Below, one piece after another: positions 46,399 through 58,347 of a stretch of DNA of 64,000 bases; positions within the stretch are counted from its first letter, which is position 1, and the number at the start of each line of letters is the position of its first letter. A program made the position numbers and the translations under genes. A model generated the notes under the pieces. It was not told the origin of the DNA and searched no databases. It saw only the letters and a list, made by a program, of their open reading frames with translations. Origin of the DNA: Aureimonas sp. AU4 (GTDB taxonomy: Bacteria > Pseudomonadota > Alphaproteobacteria > Rhizobiales > Rhizobiaceae); NCBI RefSeq assembly GCF_001463765.1, contig NZ_BBWK01000040.1, positions 1 through 64,000 on the forward strand, read 5' to 3'.

Positions 46399-47202
46399 GT
46401 GACCCTGAAAGCCCGCATCATCCCCTGCCTCGACGTCAAGGACGGGCGCGTCGTGAAGGGCGTCAACTTCGAAGCCCTGCGCGACGCCGGCGATCCGGTG
46501 GAGGCCGCGCGCCGCTACGACGCGGCGGGCGCCGACGAGCTCTGCTTCCTCGACATCACCGCCTCGTCCGACAACCGCGACACGATCCTCGACGTCGTGG
46601 CGCGCACGGCCGAGGCCTGCTTCATGCCGGTGACGGTGGGCGGGGGCGTGCGTACCGTCGCCGACATCCGCCGCCTGCTCCTGGCTGGCGCCGACAAGGT
46701 GTCGATCAACACGGCGGCCGTCGCCCGGCCCGAGTTCGTGGCGGAAGCGGCCGACAAGTTCGGCAACCAATGCATCGTGGTGGCGATCGACGCCAAAAGC
46801 GTCTCGGCCGAGGGCGAGGCACCGCGCTGGGAGATCTTCACCCATGGCGGGCGCAACCGCACCGGCATCGACGCGGTCCAGTTCGCGCGGCGCGTCGTGG
46901 CGCTCGGCGCGGGCGAGATCCTTCTCACCTCCATGGACCGCGACGGCACCAAGGCCGGCTTCGACCTGCCCCTCACCCGCGCGATCGCGGATGCCGTCAC
47001 CGTGCCGGTGATAGCAAGCGGCGGCGTCGGCACGCTCGACCATCTGGTGGACGGCGTCGCCAAGGGCGGCGCTGCGGCGGTTCTGGCCGCCTCGATCTTC
47101 CACTTCGGCACCCATACGGTGATGGAGGCCAAGCACCACATGGCGGCCGCCGGCATTCCCATGCGCCTCGATGCGGCGCCACGCCCGAACGGGACGCACT
47201 AG
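46399..47202 (+). CDS. hisF: Imidazole glycerol phosphate synthase, cyclase subunit
   Basis: A 267-residue (beta/alpha)8 barrel that with HisH makes IGP and AICAR. The motifs [45 protein letters not shown] and [15 protein letters not shown] are canonical. It starts at a GTG at 46,399 and is followed closely by hisE (3 bp). Confidence 0.96.
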   Translation: MTLKARIIPCLDVKDGRVVKGVNFEALRDAGDPVEAARRYDAAGADELCFLDITASSDNRDTILDVVARTAEACFMPVTVGGGVRTVADIRRLLLAGADKVSINTAAVARPEFVAEAADKFGNQCIVVAIDAKSVSAEGEAPRWEIFTHGGRNRTGIDAVQFARRVVALGAGEILLTSMDRDGTKAGFDLPLTRAIADAVTVPVIASGGVGTLDHLVDGVAKGGAAAVLAASIFHFGTHTVMEAKHHMAAAGIPMRLDAAPRPNGTH

Positions 47203-47205
47203 ACC

Positions 47206-47538
47206 ATGACGACCCACGACTTCACGCTCACCAGCCTCGAGCGCATCGTGGCGGCGCGCGCGGCGTCCGGCGACGGCGGCTCCTACACCGCCAAGCTCGT
47301 GTCGCGCGGCACGCCCTATGCCGCGCGCAAGCTCGGCGAGGAGGCGGTGGAGCTCGTGGTGGCCGCGATCTCGGAGGACGACGCGGCGCTCACCGGCGAG
47401 GCGGCAGACCTTCTCTACCATCTCCTCGTGGTGCTGCGCCTGCGCGAGATCCCCTTGAGTGCGGTCCTGGCCGAACTCGACCGGCGCACCGCCCAGACCG
47501 GCCTTCAGGAGAAGGCGTCGCGGGCCCCCGACGCTTGA
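47206..47538 (+). CDS. hisE: Phosphoribosyl-ATP pyrophosphatase
   Basis: A 110-residue MazG-like helical enzyme for the second step of histidine synthesis. [30 protein letters not shown] and [13 protein letters not shown] hold the Mg-binding acidic residues. It is a separate gene, not fused to hisI, and hisI is not in the window. Confidence 0.95.
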   Translation: MTTHDFTLTSLERIVAARAASGDGGSYTAKLVSRGTPYAARKLGEEAVELVVAAISEDDAALTGEAADLLYHLLVVLRLREIPLSAVLAELDRRTAQTGLQEKASRAPDA

Positions 47539-47546
47539 GCGCCGCC

Positions 47547-48524
47547 GTGGATCCCCTCACCCTGCGGCCCGCCCCCCTGGGCGGCGAAGCGCTCTCGCCC
47601 TACCACTTCTTTCCGGCCGAGACCTGGGCGACCTTTCGCGGCCGCGAGGCGCTGACGCTGACCGAAGACGAGGTGCGGCGCCTGCGCTCGCTCGGCGACC
47701 AGATCGACGTCGGCGAGGTGGAGCGCATCTATCTTGCCGTGTCGCGCCTGCTCTACGCCCATGTGGAATCGAGCCAGGCCCTGTTTCGCCAGCGCAAGCG
47801 CTTCCTGCGCGGCTCCGACCAGGCCCGCACGCCCTTCATCATCGGCATCGCCGGGTCGGTCGCGGCGGGCAAGAGCACCACGGCGCGCATCCTCAAGGAA
47901 CTTCTCGCCCGCTGGCCGGGAACGCCCAAGGTCGACCTCGTCACGACCGACGGCTTTCTGTTCCCCAACAGCGTTCTGGAAGCCAACGGCCTGATGCAGC
48001 GCAAGGGCTTCCCCGAAAGCTACGACGTCGCGGCGATCCTGCGCTTCCTCAGCGACATCAAGGCGGGCGCGCGTCATGTGCGGGCTCCCGTCTATTCGCA
48101 CTTCTTCTACGACGTCCTGCCCGGCGAGAGCATCGAGGTCGACCAGCCCGACATCCTGATCTTCGAGGGCCTGAACGTCCTGCAGGTGCGCGACATGCCG
48201 CCGGGCGGGCGCTTCGTGCCCTTCGTGTCGGACTTCTTCGACCACTCGATCTATATCGACGCTGACGAGCGCGACCTGCACCGCTGGTATGTCGAGCGCT
48301 TCATGCGCCTGCGAGAAACGGCGTTCCGCGACGAGGCCTCCTTCTTTCACCGCTACTCCGCGATCTCGGAGGAGGAGGCGCTGACCATCGCCGAGCGGCT
48401 CTGGACGACGATCAACGCCCGGAACCTCTACGAGAACATCCTGCCGACGCGGCCGCGCGCCGACCTCGTGCTGCGCAAGGGCGGCAACCATCTCGTGGAA
48501 GAGGTGGCGCTGCGCAAGATTTGA
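47547..48524 (+). CDS. coaA: Type I pantothenate kinase
   Basis: A 325-residue kinase for the first step of CoA synthesis. The P-loop is [15 protein letters not shown] (100-114), with [12 protein letters not shown] and [11 protein letters not shown] further on. It is adjacent to hisE, the usual rhizobial order. The GTG at 47,547 is preferred; a TTG at 47,535 overlapping the hisE stop is an alternative. Confidence 0.95.
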   Translation: MDPLTLRPAPLGGEALSPYHFFPAETWATFRGREALTLTEDEVRRLRSLGDQIDVGEVERIYLAVSRLLYAHVESSQALFRQRKRFLRGSDQARTPFIIGIAGSVAAGKSTTARILKELLARWPGTPKVDLVTTDGFLFPNSVLEANGLMQRKGFPESYDVAAILRFLSDIKAGARHVRAPVYSHFFYDVLPGESIEVDQPDILIFEGLNVLQVRDMPPGGRFVPFVSDFFDHSIYIDADERDLHRWYVERFMRLRETAFRDEASFFHRYSAISEEEALTIAERLWTTINARNLYENILPTRPRADLVLRKGGNHLVEEVALRKI

Positions 48525-48671
48525 ACCATCGGTTCTCAAGCTTAGCGAAGCCTTCACCTCGATCCGGGGATTCGTCCCGTCCAAGCCCCCGGCCCCGTCT
48601 CCTTAAGCGATCCGAAGCTCCCGCGCCCCTACCCTTCCGGCCGTCATCGGTCTGCTGGGAGTTCGGCCGTC

Positions 48672-50369
48672 ATGCGCATCACCATCAAGGCGCGGCTCGT
48701 CGCCTCCTTCACGCTGGTTCTCGTTCTCATGGGCGCGCTCGGCTTCGTCGGGCTGCGGGCGCTGGAGGACTCCAAGGCCGCTCTGGAGGCGACCGTCGCG
48801 GGGCCGATGAAACAGAGCGAGCGGCTCCTCACGGTGCGCGCCTACATCTCCGACGTCGGGCGCCTCGCCAACACGCTCGACACCGTGACCGACCCGGCCG
48901 TCTTCAAGGACCTGTCGGAAACGGCGATCGAGCGCAGCCGTAAGGCGCAAGGCCTGCTCGCCGACTACCGGGCCGACGCGCCGGACGCCGAGCGCGCCTC
49001 GCTGGACGGGCTCGAGGCGGACGCCAAGCAGTACGAGGACATCGCCGCCCAGGTGATCGGGCTGCTGACGCAGGCCAACGCCGACAAGGCCAACGGCGCG
49101 GAGGCCGCGGCCAAGGCCGCCACGCTTTCCAACACGGGCATGCGCCCGCTGATGTCGAAGATGGTGGACAGCCTCGCCGAGGCGCGCGACCGCGAGACCG
49201 CCCGCACCACGCAGCTTCTCGCCGACAACGCGGCCGCCTTCGACCAGACCCGTCTCCTGTTCTTGGGAACGCTCGGCCTTGCGGTCGTGCTGGCGGCGGG
49301 CGCCGCCGCCTGGATCGCCACCTCGGTGGGCCGGGGCCTCGGACGCTCGGTGGCGCTCGCCCGGCAGATCGGCGAGGGGGACCTGACGGCGCGCGTCGGC
49401 CAGGCCGCGGCGCGCGACGAGATCGGCGACCTGCAGCGGGCGATGGGCGAGATGACCGCCCGGCTGCGCGAGGTCCTGGGCGCGGTCGGCGCCTCGGCCG
49501 CGCAGGTCGCCTCGGGCTCCACGCAGTCGGCCGCAACCGCCGAGCAGCTGTCGTCGGGCTCGACCGAACAGGCCTCGGCCTCGGAAGAGGCCTCGGCGGC
49601 GGTGGAGCAGATGACCGCCAATGTGCGCCAGAACGCCGACAACGCCAGCCAGACCGAGAAGATGGCCGCGCAGGCCTCGGCCAATGCGGAAGCCTCGGGC
49701 GAGGCGGTTCGCCAGTCGGTCGCGGCGATGCGCCAGATCGCGGACAATATCGTGGTGGTGCAGGAGATCGCGCGCCAGACCGACCTCCTCGCGCTGAACG
49801 CCGCGATCGAGGCCGCGCGTGCGGGCTCCCACGGCAAGGGCTTCGCGGTGGTGGCCTCGGAGGTGCGCAAGCTCGCCGAGCGCTCCGGCGAGGCGGCCGC
49901 GCGGATCGGCGAGCTGTCCGCCGAGACGATGCGCGCCTGCGAGGCGGCGGGCGATCGGCTCGGCCAGCTCGTCCCCGACATCCATCGCACGGCGGAGCTG
50001 GTCGGCGAGATCTCGGCCGCCTGCCGCGAGCAGTCGGTCGGCATCGAGCAGATCAACCAGGCCATCGTCCAGCTCGACCAGGTCACGCAGGCCAACGCCA
50101 GCGCGGCGAACCAGATGGCGGCCACCGCCGAGGCGCTTTCGGCCGAGGCGCGCGAGCTCGACGAGCGGACGAGCTTCTTCCGCACCGGCGAGGCCGAGGC
50201 GCCCGTCCCGCTCAAAATGGCAGCGACGGCACCGGCGGCAACGCCCAGGGTTTCCGCCACACCGGCTCCGCCGCGCCGCGCCCCCGCCGCCGTCTCCGCC
50301 AAGCTCGCTCCCAAGGGCATGGCGCTCGACCTCGACGGCGACGGCGGCTTCGAGCGGATGAGCGCCTGA
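48672..50369 (+). CDS. Methyl-accepting chemotaxis protein
   Basis: A 565-residue transducer. A transmembrane helix near residues 9-29, a periplasmic sensor rich in helices, and a second helix at about 193-213 are followed by a HAMP domain and a long signalling coiled coil. The hairpin tip [21 protein letters not shown], followed by [17 protein letters not shown], is canonical. The C-terminus is Ala/Pro-rich and has no visible NWETF-type pentapeptide. No che genes are nearby. Confidence 0.93.
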   Translation: MRITIKARLVASFTLVLVLMGALGFVGLRALEDSKAALEATVAGPMKQSERLLTVRAYISDVGRLANTLDTVTDPAVFKDLSETAIERSRKAQGLLADYRADAPDAERASLDGLEADAKQYEDIAAQVIGLLTQANADKANGAEAAAKAATLSNTGMRPLMSKMVDSLAEARDRETARTTQLLADNAAAFDQTRLLFLGTLGLAVVLAAGAAAWIATSVGRGLGRSVALARQIGEGDLTARVGQAAARDEIGDLQRAMGEMTARLREVLGAVGASAAQVASGSTQSAATAEQLSSGSTEQASASEEASAAVEQMTANVRQNADNASQTEKMAAQASANAEASGEAVRQSVAAMRQIADNIVVVQEIARQTDLLALNAAIEAARAGSHGKGFAVVASEVRKLAERSGEAAARIGELSAETMRACEAAGDRLGQLVPDIHRTAELVGEISAACREQSVGIEQINQAIVQLDQVTQANASAANQMAATAEALSAEARELDERTSFFRTGEAEAPVPLKMAATAPAATPRVSATPAPPRRAPAAVSAKLAPKGMALDLDGDGGFERMSA

Positions 50370-50462
50370 AAGGGCGCTCCCACCGCTTCGGACGGGCCGC
50401 GCCGTTGACAGGGGCCGCGCAACGCCCTTACTGCCGCCCGACCTTTGGGACAGGACGGTGCC

Positions 50463-52025
50463 ATGACCATCGATCTCAACCGCCGCGAGCTGATGCTGGG
50501 GCTTTCGCTTCTGGGGCTGGCCGGGGTGACCGGACAGGCCCAGGCCGCCGAGGGCGACGCCCTGCGGTTCGGCGAGCCGCAGCCCTTCTCCTTCGACGCG
50601 CTGGTGGAGCGGGCCCGCGCGCTCGCCGCCGAGCCCTACGTGCCCGAGGTGCCACGCTCGGCCGACACGCTGGAGCGCATCGACTTCGACCAGCACTGGC
50701 GCATCCGCTACCGCGCCGACCAGACGCTGGAGCTGAACGGCGGCAAGGCCCCGATCCGCTTCTTCCACCTCGGCCGCTACTTCAAGCTCCCGGTGGGCAT
50801 CCACGTGGTGGAGAACGGGCAGGCGCGCACCCTGCGCTACGACCCCAAGCTCTTCGACATTCCGGCGGATTCGCCGGCCCGCGAGCTTCCCGACGACATC
50901 GGCTTTGCCGGCTTCCGGGTGCTGGAGCCCGGCAGCGAGACCGACTGGCTGGCGTTTCTGGGCGCCGCCTACTTCCGTACGTCGGGCGAGGACAACCAGT
51001 TCGGTATGTCGGCGCGGGCGCTCGCCATCGACGTCGCGATGCCCACCCCGGAGGAATTCCCCCGCTTCACGGACTTCTTCCTCGAGCCCTCCGCCGACGG
51101 GCGTCTCGCGATCTCCTGCCTTCTCAACAGCCCCCGCGTCGCGGGCGTCCTGCGCATGGACGTCCGGAAGGGCGGTCCGATCGTCATGGACATCCAGGCG
51201 CGCTACTTCGCGCGCGACGACATCCAGCGCTTCGGCATCGCGGCGCTGACCTCGATGTTCTGGTATAGCGAGACCGACCGCGGCCGGCGCGTCGACTGGC
51301 GCCCGGAGGTGCACGACTCGGACGGCCTGGCGCTCTGGACGGGTTCCGGCGAGCGCATATGGCGCCCGCTCAACAATCCCGTGAACGTGATGACCTCGAG
51401 CTTCACGGACGAGAACCCGCGCGGCTTCGGCCTCCTGCAGCGCGACCGCAACTTCGACAACTACGAGGACGACGGCGTCTTCTACGAGAAGCGCGCCAGC
51501 GTCTGGGTCGAGCCCAAGGGCGACTGGGGCCGGGGCGCGGTGCAGCTCGTCGAGATCCCGACCGACGACGAGATCCACGACAACATCGCCGCCTACTGGA
51601 TCGCCGACAAGTCGGTGCGCCGGGGCGACGCGATCGCTCTCGACTACGTCCTCCACTGGGCGAACCGCGAGCCCTATCCGCCCCGCGTCGGCGAGGTCGT
51701 GGCGACGCGCCTCGGGCGGGGCGGCATCGCCGGGCAGCCCCGTCCCGCCGGCGTCACCAAGATCGTGGTGGACTTCGACGGCGGCCTGGTGGGCGCTCTT
51801 GCGCGCGACGCCAAGGGCGTCGAGGCCGTGGTCTCGGCCTCGCGCGGCACGCTCGGCAAGGCCGACGCCTATTCCGTCAAGGTCGGCACCGCCTGGCGCA
51901 CGACCTTCGACATCACGGCGGACGGCACCGAGCCGGTGGAGATGCGCTGCTACCTGCGCCAGGGCGACACCGTTCTGACGGAGACCTGGGCCTACCAGTT
52001 CCTGCCCCTGCCGCGCCCGGCCTGA
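50463..52025 (+). CDS. opgG: Periplasmic glucan biosynthesis protein OpgG (MdoG)
   Basis: A 520-residue protein of the MdoG/OpgG family that shapes osmoregulated periplasmic glucans. The N-terminus [24 protein letters not shown] is a Tat-type signal. [56 protein letters not shown] and [27 protein letters not shown] are conserved. The partner glucosyltransferase opgH is not adjacent. A T-rich terminator follows. Confidence 0.93.
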   Translation: MTIDLNRRELMLGLSLLGLAGVTGQAQAAEGDALRFGEPQPFSFDALVERARALAAEPYVPEVPRSADTLERIDFDQHWRIRYRADQTLELNGGKAPIRFFHLGRYFKLPVGIHVVENGQARTLRYDPKLFDIPADSPARELPDDIGFAGFRVLEPGSETDWLAFLGAAYFRTSGEDNQFGMSARALAIDVAMPTPEEFPRFTDFFLEPSADGRLAISCLLNSPRVAGVLRMDVRKGGPIVMDIQARYFARDDIQRFGIAALTSMFWYSETDRGRRVDWRPEVHDSDGLALWTGSGERIWRPLNNPVNVMTSSFTDENPRGFGLLQRDRNFDNYEDDGVFYEKRASVWVEPKGDWGRGAVQLVEIPTDDEIHDNIAAYWIADKSVRRGDAIALDYVLHWANREPYPPRVGEVVATRLGRGGIAGQPRPAGVTKIVVDFDGGLVGALARDAKGVEAVVSASRGTLGKADAYSVKVGTAWRTTFDITADGTEPVEMRCYLRQGDTVLTETWAYQFLPLPRPA

Positions 52026-52055
52026 GGGCCGGCAGGGCCGCTTGAGAAACGAGAT

Positions 52056-52082
52056 CGGGCGTCCCGTGCGGGCGCCCGTTTT
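52056..52082 (+). terminator. Rho-independent terminator of opgG
   Basis: A 9-bp stem with one wobble pair (CGGGCGTCC / GGGCGCCCG), 5-nt loop, then TTTT, 30 bp after the opgG stop in the convergent gap to the LuxR gene. Confidence 0.75.
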
Positions 52083-52086
52083 CCTA

Positions 52087-52800
52087 TCAGGACAGGTAGC
52101 CGAGCTGGGCGGCGAGCGCGACCGCGTGTGTGCGGTTCGAGGCGTTGAGCTTCCTCGTCGAGGAGGTCATGTGCTGCGAGACCGTGTGCTCGGAGACCTT
52201 CAGGATCAGGCCGATCTCGGAGCTCGTCTTGCCGAGCATGGCGAGCCGCAGGCAGTCGCGCTCGCGGCCCGTCAGCGGGTTGTTGCGCTGGTTCTCCTGG
52301 AAGCGGCAGACGGTCAGGATGCCGAACACGGTGAAGGTCGCGATGTGGAGATCGTCGGCCGCGGCGTCGCTTATCGGATGGCCGGGTCCCGACAGCGACA
52401 GGACGCCCGTGAAGCCGGTCAGCCCGTGCACGGGACAGTAGAGGCCCTGCAGGCAATCCTGGGCCGCCAGGAAGCGCGCCTGCGGGCTCATGTCGGGATC
52501 CGCCGGGTCGTAGCCGTAGAGCGTCTCGGCATCCCACACGAAGGGCACGGCGCCCGAGCGCAGCGCGCGCAGAACGGGCGAGAAGCGGTTCAGGCCCAGC
52601 CGCTCGAATCCGCGCCGGAACTCCTCGCTCCAGTTCGAGGAGAGGAGGCGCATCTCCGATCCCGCCTCGTCGGTGGAGGGAATGGTCATCAGGGCGTAGC
52701 GCGTGAACCCTTCGGCCCGCGCGCCCTCCTCGAGCGCGCGAAACAGGGCTTCCTCCGTGAACGGGCGCGGCAGAGCGGCGAGATATGCTTGAAGGCCCAT
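52087..52800 (-). CDS. LuxR-family regulator with autoinducer-binding-type domain (solo)
   Basis: A 237-residue regulator with an N-terminal acyl-homoserine-lactone-type domain and a C-terminal GerE HTH ([38 protein letters not shown]). By eye alignment with LasR and TraR the residues that hold the lactone headgroup are altered: F61, F65 and S74 replace the conserved Trp, Tyr and Asp, while W89 (PFVW) is kept. No luxI is in the window. It may respond to a non-AHL signal. Confidence 0.85.
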   Translation of the reverse strand: MGLQAYLAALPRPFTEEALFRALEEGARAEGFTRYALMTIPSTDEAGSEMRLLSSNWSEEFRRGFERLGLNRFSPVLRALRSGAVPFVWDAETLYGYDPADPDMSPQARFLAAQDCLQGLYCPVHGLTGFTGVLSLSGPGHPISDAAADDLHIATFTVFGILTVCRFQENQRNNPLTGRERDCLRLAMLGKTSSEIGLILKVSEHTVSQHMTSSTRKLNASNRTHAVALAAQLGYLS

Positions 52801-53058
52801 CAGATGCGGGAACGGGTCTGCGGGACGGGGGCCGGGCGTCTCATGATCGGTTCCCTGTCATCTGGAGGAGCGAACGGCTCGGGTGCCCATCTTAACGCGA
52901 AATCGCCGTATTTCGACCCGGCTTGGCAAAGGTTTGTCAGCTTTCCTTCCTATCGGCCGCCGCACGCGCGAAACCCTGGCGCGGCGCGCGCGGCGTTCCC
53001 ATCTTCGGGGCCGACGGGCGCCGCGGCTGGCGGGCCCTCCCACTGGACGGCACGAGGC

Positions 53059-54369
53059 ATGACCGACTTTTCCCCCCGCGAGATCGTTTCCGAGCTGGAC
53101 CGCCACATCATCGGCCAGCGCGACGCCAAGCGCGCCGTGGCCGTGGCGCTGCGCAACCGCTGGCGCCGGCAGCAGCTGGAAGGCAGCCTGCGCGAGGAGG
53201 TCTCGCCGAAGAACATCCTGATGATCGGTCCGACCGGCGTCGGCAAGACCGAAATCTCGCGCCGCCTCGCCAAGCTCGCGGGCGCCCCCTTCCTGAAGGT
53301 CGAGGCCACCAAGTTCACCGAGGTCGGCTATGTCGGGCGCGACGTCGAGCAGATCGTGCGCGACCTGGTGGAGGTCGGCATCGGCCTCGTGCGCGAGAGG
53401 AAGCGCGAGGAGGTGAAGGCGCGCGCCCATGCCGGCGCCGAGGAGCGGGTTCTCGACGCCCTCGTCGGCAAGACCGCCTCGCCCGCCACGCGCGATTCTT
53501 TCCGCAAGCGCCTTCGCGCCGGCGAGCTCGACGACAAGGAGATCGAGGTCGAGGTGGCCGATACCGCCTCGCCCTTCGGGGGCATGGAGATCCCCGGCAT
53601 GCCGGGCGCCAACGTGGGCGTGCTCAACCTGTCGGAGATGTTCGGCAAGGCCATGGGCGGTCGCACCAAGACGCGCCGCACGAGCGTCAAGGAAAGCTAC
53701 GACCTTCTGATCAACGAGGAGTCCGACAAGCTCCTCGACAACGAGGCCGTGGTCGCCGACGCGATCTTCGCGGTCGAGAACAACGGCATCGTGTTCCTGG
53801 ACGAGATCGACAAGGTCGCCAACAACGGCGACGGACGGGGCGGGGCGGGCGTCAGCCGCGAGGGCGTCCAGCGCGACCTCCTGCCGCTGGTGGAAGGCAC
53901 GACGGTCGCGACCAAGCACGGCCCGGTGAAGACCGATCACATCCTCTTCATCGCGTCGGGCGCCTTCCACGTCTCCAAGCCCTCCGATCTCCTGCCCGAG
54001 CTGCAGGGCCGCCTGCCGATCCGCGTCGAGCTGCGGGCGCTGGAGCGCGACGACTTCCGCCGCATCCTCACCGAGACCGAGGCGTCGCTGATCAAGCAGT
54101 ACGTGGCGCTGCTCGCCACCGAGAAGGTCGCGCTCGAGATCACCGAGGACGCGATCGACGCGATCGCCGACCTTGCCGTCCAGCTCAACGGCTCGGTCGA
54201 GAACATCGGCGCGCGCCGTCTCCAGACCGTGATGGAGCGGGTGCTCGACGAGATCTCGTTCGAGGCGCCCGACAAGGCCGGGCAGAGCTTCCGCGTCGAC
54301 GCCGCCTATGTCCACAAGGCGCTGGACGGCATCGCGGGCAACACCGACCTGTCGCGCTTCATCCTCTGA
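53059..54369 (+). CDS. hslU: HslU ATPase, protease regulatory subunit
   Basis: A 436-residue AAA+ unfoldase of HslUV. Walker A is [11 protein letters not shown] (57-65), Walker B is [12 protein letters not shown], and the insertion (I) domain lies between. EFGKAM-type segments and the C-terminal NTDLSRFIL, which inserts into HslV, are present. The ATG at 53,059 gives the family N-terminus. It overlaps the convergent histidine kinase by 11 bp. Confidence 0.97.
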   Translation: MTDFSPREIVSELDRHIIGQRDAKRAVAVALRNRWRRQQLEGSLREEVSPKNILMIGPTGVGKTEISRRLAKLAGAPFLKVEATKFTEVGYVGRDVEQIVRDLVEVGIGLVRERKREEVKARAHAGAEERVLDALVGKTASPATRDSFRKRLRAGELDDKEIEVEVADTASPFGGMEIPGMPGANVGVLNLSEMFGKAMGGRTKTRRTSVKESYDLLINEESDKLLDNEAVVADAIFAVENNGIVFLDEIDKVANNGDGRGGAGVSREGVQRDLLPLVEGTTVATKHGPVKTDHILFIASGAFHVSKPSDLLPELQGRLPIRVELRALERDDFRRILTETEASLIKQYVALLATEKVALEITEDAIDAIADLAVQLNGSVENIGARRLQTVMERVLDEISFEAPDKAGQSFRVDAAYVHKALDGIAGNTDLSRFIL

Positions 54370-56845
54370 GCGCCTCGCCCGCTTCCGCGAGCCGCTCCAG
54401 GCTCGCGGCCAGGTCCTCCTTGCGGAAGGGCTTGGTGAGGCGCGCGACCCCGGCGGCGATGCCCTCGATCTCGGCATAGCCCGAGACGATCAGGACACCC
54501 GCCTCCGGGCGGCGGCGGCGCGCGAGCGCGGCCAGCTCCATGCCCGTCATGCCCGGCATCAGATGATCGGTGACGAGGAGGTCGAACCGCTCGCCCCCTT
54601 CCACGAGCCCGGCCGCCTCCTCGGCCGAGGCCGCCTCGACGACCTCGTAGCCGAGCTCGTCCAGCATGTCGGCCGTGCTCATGCGCACGAAGACCTCGTC
54701 GTCCACGAGAAGCACGCGCCCGCCGCGCGCGGGGGCGGCGGGTCCGACGAGGCTCGGCGCGGCGAGCGCCTCCCCCCTGGCGCGGGCCGCGCGCGGCAGC
54801 CAGAGTTCGACCTCGGTTCCCGCGCCGACCCGGCTCCGGATCGTCAGCGCACCGCCGAGCTGCGAGGCGAGCCCGTGCACCATGGACAGGCCGAGGCCCG
54901 TTCCCTTGCCGATGCCCTTGGTGGAGAAGAAGGGCTCGACCGCGCGCGCCAGCGTCGCCTCGTCCATGCCGTGGCCGGTATCCTCGACGCCGAGCCGCAG
55001 ATAGGTGCCCTCGGGCAGGCGCGAGCGGTGGTCCGCCGCCACACGCTCCTCGCTGAGCGCGATGCGCAGCCGGCCGCCGTCGGGCATGGCGTCGCGCGCG
55101 TTGACCGCCAGGTTCAGGAGCGCCATCTCGATCTGGTTCGGGTCGCCCCGCGCCATGGCGAGGCCGGGCGGCGCCTCGACCACGATCTCGATCCGGGGTC
55201 CGGTGGTGCTGGAAACGAGGTCCGCCATGCCGGCGACGAGGTCGCCGAGATCGATCGCGAGCGGCTGGAGCGGCTGGCGCCGCGCGAAGGCGAGGAGGCG
55301 CTGCACCAGAAGGCTCGCGCGCTCGGCCGACTGGGCGGCGCCCGTGATCAGCCGCTGCTCGCGCTCGCCGCCCACGCCCTGCCGCTGCAGAAGATCGAGC
55401 GTGCCGACGATCGGGGTGAGAAGGTTGTTGAAGTCGTGCGCGACGCCGCCCGTCAGCTGGCCCATCGCCTCCATCTTCTGCGACTGGCGCAGCGCCTCCT
55501 GCGCCTCGAGGAGCTGGGCCTCGCGGCGCAGCCGCTCCGTCACGTCGGTGACGAACTGGTAGACGCCGACCTGCCGCCCCGCCTCGTCGCGAAGCGGGCG
55601 GAAGTTGACCTCGTAGTAGGGCCGCGCCCGGTTCGGGTCGCCGAACTCCTCGACGAAGGTCACGTGCTCGCCGGTCATGCCCCGCGCCCAGCCGGCGCGC
55701 ACCTCTTCCTGCAGGTGCGGCCAGGGGGCCAGAAGCTCCAGCATGTTGTCGCCCGCCTTCGGCCGCACGCCGAAGACGCGCTCGAACTCGTCGGCATTGG
55801 CCTGGTTGAGGGCGAGGATGGTGTAGTCGAGGTCCACCGCCATCACCATGATGTCGGTGCTCTCGACGATCGAGGCGAGCATGTTGCGCTCGGCGGTGCG
55901 CTCGGCGACGCGACCCTCCAGCGTCGCGTTCAGCTCGCGCAGACGGTCCTCGGCCGCGCGGCGGTCGTGAATGTCGACCGAGGTTCCGAACCAGCGCAGG
56001 ATCTCGCCGGTCTGCCGATCGCGATAGGGCTCGGCGCGGTCGAGGAACCAGCGGTACTCGCCCCCGGCCGAGCGGATGCGGTGCTCGCAGATGTGGGTCG
56101 TCGCGCCCTCGCGCGCGGCCTGGAAGGTCGCCACGACATGGGGGGCGTCGTCGGGGTGGATGAAGGCGCCCGCGATCTCGCCGGGCGACATGGAGCTGAA
56201 GGGCGCGCCGGTATAGACCGAGAACTGCCGGTTCAGGAACTCCATCCGCCCGTCGGCATCCGTGATCCAGATGATCTGGGGAACCGTGTCGACCATGAGG
56301 CGGAACTGCGCCTCGCTGTCGGCGAGCGCCGCCTCGGCCGCCGCGCGCGCGCGCTCGGCCGCCACGCGCCCGGTGGTCTCGGCCAGGATGCAAAAGACGC
56401 CCGCCGGCCGCCCGTCCTCGCCCGGCACCGGCGAATAGTCGAGGTTCATCCAGACCTGTTCGGGGTGCCCGTGGCGCAGGAGCGTCAGTTCCTGGTCCCG
56501 GTAATGCAGCGTCTCCCCCGCCAGGACCTGCCCCATGACGTTGTCGTTGAAGGCGGCGACCTCGCCCCAGCCCTCGCGGACCTTCGAGCCCAGAAGCTCG
56601 GGGTGGCGCCCGCCCGCAAAGCGCGAATAGCTGTCGTTGTAGAGCATGATGCCGTCGGCGCCCCAGAGCATCACGATCGGCACCGGCGAGGCGAGAAGCA
56701 GCTGAAGCGCGGTGCGCAGGCTCGGCGGCCAGCCCTCGACGGGGCCGAGCGCCGTCTCGCTCCAGTCTCGGGCGGCGATCAGCCTGCCGCAGTCGCCTCC
56801 GGCGCGAAGGCTCTCCCGAAAAGTTCGGGCTTGCGCATCGGGCAC
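54359..56845 (-). CDS. Hybrid sensor histidine kinase with PAS domains and receiver
   Basis: An 828-residue soluble kinase. Three PAS-like domains (about 45-160, 180-300 and 320-440) precede a HisKA/ATPase core with H470 ([11 protein letters not shown]), N box [14 protein letters not shown], and G boxes VEDTGHGM and [10 protein letters not shown]-terminal receiver follows with D760 ([10 protein letters not shown]). No transmembrane helix is visible, so it senses a cytoplasmic signal. No partner response regulator is adjacent. Confidence 0.92.
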   Translation of the reverse strand: MPDAQARTFRESLRAGGDCGRLIAARDWSETALGPVEGWPPSLRTALQLLLASPVPIVMLWGADGIMLYNDSYSRFAGGRHPELLGSKVREGWGEVAAFNDNVMGQVLAGETLHYRDQELTLLRHGHPEQVWMNLDYSPVPGEDGRPAGVFCILAETTGRVAAERARAAAEAALADSEAQFRLMVDTVPQIIWITDADGRMEFLNRQFSVYTGAPFSSMSPGEIAGAFIHPDDAPHVVATFQAAREGATTHICEHRIRSAGGEYRWFLDRAEPYRDRQTGEILRWFGTSVDIHDRRAAEDRLRELNATLEGRVAERTAERNMLASIVESTDIMVMAVDLDYTILALNQANADEFERVFGVRPKAGDNMLELLAPWPHLQEEVRAGWARGMTGEHVTFVEEFGDPNRARPYYEVNFRPLRDEAGRQVGVYQFVTDVTERLRREAQLLEAQEALRQSQKMEAMGQLTGGVAHDFNNLLTPIVGTLDLLQRQGVGGEREQRLITGAAQSAERASLLVQRLLAFARRQPLQPLAIDLGDLVAGMADLVSSTTGPRIEIVVEAPPGLAMARGDPNQIEMALLNLAVNARDAMPDGGRLRIALSEERVAADHRSRLPEGTYLRLGVEDTGHGMDEATLARAVEPFFSTKGIGKGTGLGLSMVHGLASQLGGALTIRSRVGAGTEVELWLPRAARARGEALAAPSLVGPAAPARGGRVLLVDDEVFVRMSTADMLDELGYEVVEAASAEEAAGLVEGGERFDLLVTDHLMPGMTGMELAALARRRRPEAGVLIVSGYAEIEGIAAGVARLTKPFRKEDLAASLERLAEAGEALRG

Positions 56846-56982
56846 ACGTCTCTCCCTGGTCGTCCGCGGGACGCCGCTTCGCGTTCCCTCCGCAACGCTT
56901 TAGTCGTTTCGCGCCGCCGCGTCATGATCGAAGATGCCGCCGTCATGGATCGCGTCGCAGTTTTCTTCCTCCCTGCCGCCGC

Positions 56983-58347
56983 TCAGTGCGTCAGGGCGAG
57001 CGGCTTGGCGATCGAGCTGATGATCTGCTCGACGGCGCGGTCGATGTCGGCGGGGCTCGAGGCGTCGTAATAGTCGCCCGCCGCGCTGACGCAGGCCGCC
57101 ATGTTCCTGTCGATGTAGGTGTGCAGCCAGTCCTTGATGGCCGTGAACTTGGCGTTCGAGTCCTGCGCCGGCACGAGATACTTGGTGTTGACGGCGATGA
57201 CGCGCACGCCCTTGTCCTTGAGGGGCTGGCACATGCGCGGGTCGAAGGACTGGATCTTGCCGCCCCAGTCGCCGGCGGTGGGCTCGAAGTACACGAAGTT
57301 CGGGTCCCAGGTGATGCCGTCGTGGTCCGGATATTCCATCTGGGTGTCCTCGGTGCCGTCGGTCATCAGAACCACGATCGCCTTGGCCTTGTCGGGCGAC
57401 AGGCCGTCGCCGGGCGTTCCGATGAGGCTCTGCAGGCTCCTGAAGGCGACATGTGCGTTGGTGCCGCCCTCGCGCGTCGAGGTGGCGAGCTTCGCGATGG
57501 CGGTGCTGGCCGTCGCGGCCGTGCCGGTGAGCGCCAGCGGCGTGTCGAACGAGGAATGGAACGTGTGGATCGCGACCTGGTAGTGCTTGTCCTCCTGACC
57601 GAGGAGGCTCGTCGCAAGCTTGCCGACCGCGTCCCGCACCACGTCGATGCGCATGCGCGCGCCGTTGTCGTGCGCCATGTCGTAGGTGCTCTTGGTGGGA
57701 TAGCGCGGATCGTTGCTCTTGAACTCGGACTGGACGATGTGACAGCCGAAGGCGCAGCCGTTCGAGCCGACCCAGGAGCCCGAACCGCTGAAGCGCCGGA
57801 CCTGCATGTTGCGGATGATGTCCTGGTCCGCCGCGGTCGCGCCGATGCCCATGGACTGCGAGATGTCGAGAAGGACGTGGACGTTCACGTAAGGGGGCAG
57901 CGTCATGCTGGCGCCCGACGCCCCGCCGACCGCGAACGAATCGACGCCGAAGAGGCGCGCGAACACGGTCGGCACGCCCGCCGCGTAGCGCGTCTGCGAG
58001 GTGATCGTGGCCCCCGAGACGGCGACGGTGACCTCGGCGGTATCGAGCGCGGAGTCGATGATGCGCTGCGACTGGGCGGTGAGGTAGGCCCTGCCTTCCG
58101 CCTCGCCCGCCGCGATCGCGGCGGCCTGCGTCTGCTTGCCCTCGTTGAGGACGTCCACGGTGCGCCGGACGGCGGCGAGCGCCGCGCTGTCGATGGCGAG
58201 CTCCAGCCGCCGCTTGACCAGAACGGACTTGGCGTAGTCCGTGGCCAGGCCCGTGAAGCCCAGGAGCGGCACCAGCGTCAGGCCGAAGATGATCGCGACG
58301 CCGCCACGCCGGTCGCGCCGGAACGCCCTGCCGATGCTCGGTCTCAT
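56983..58347 (-). CDS. TadG-like protein with vWA domain (second triad)
   Basis: A 454-residue paralogue of the 7.8-kb TadG gene. The anchor is in RRDRRGGVAIIFGLTLVPLLGFTGLATDY and the vWA MIDAS starts D161-I-S-Q-S165. The ATG at 58,347 overlaps the upstream gene by ATGA; an earlier in-frame start at 58,365 is possible. It is the last gene of the triad. Confidence 0.85.
   Translation of the reverse strand: MRPSIGRAFRRDRRGGVAIIFGLTLVPLLGFTGLATDYAKSVLVKRRLELAIDSAALAAVRRTVDVLNEGKQTQAAAIAAGEAEGRAYLTAQSQRIIDSALDTAEVTVAVSGATITSQTRYAAGVPTVFARLFGVDSFAVGGASGASMTLPPYVNVHVLLDISQSMGIGATAADQDIIRNMQVRRFSGSGSWVGSNGCAFGCHIVQSEFKSNDPRYPTKSTYDMAHDNGARMRIDVVRDAVGKLATSLLGQEDKHYQVAIHTFHSSFDTPLALTGTAATASTAIAKLATSTREGGTNAHVAFRSLQSLIGTPGDGLSPDKAKAIVVLMTDGTEDTQMEYPDHDGITWDPNFVYFEPTAGDWGGKIQSFDPRMCQPLKDKGVRVIAVNTKYLVPAQDSNAKFTAIKDWLHTYIDRNMAACVSAAGDYYDASSPADIDRAVEQIISSIAKPLALTH

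Noticed and set aside
48603-51656. A 1017-codon frame antisense to the chemotaxis receptor and opgG
   Set aside because: Spans two unrelated confident genes on the other strand and has low-complexity composition.
52087-52800. Complete quorum-sensing pair
   Set aside because: No luxI-type synthase is found in the window.
54308-57070. A 920-codon frame antisense to the histidine kinase
   Set aside because: The kinase has all its catalytic motifs on the other strand; the antisense frame has none.
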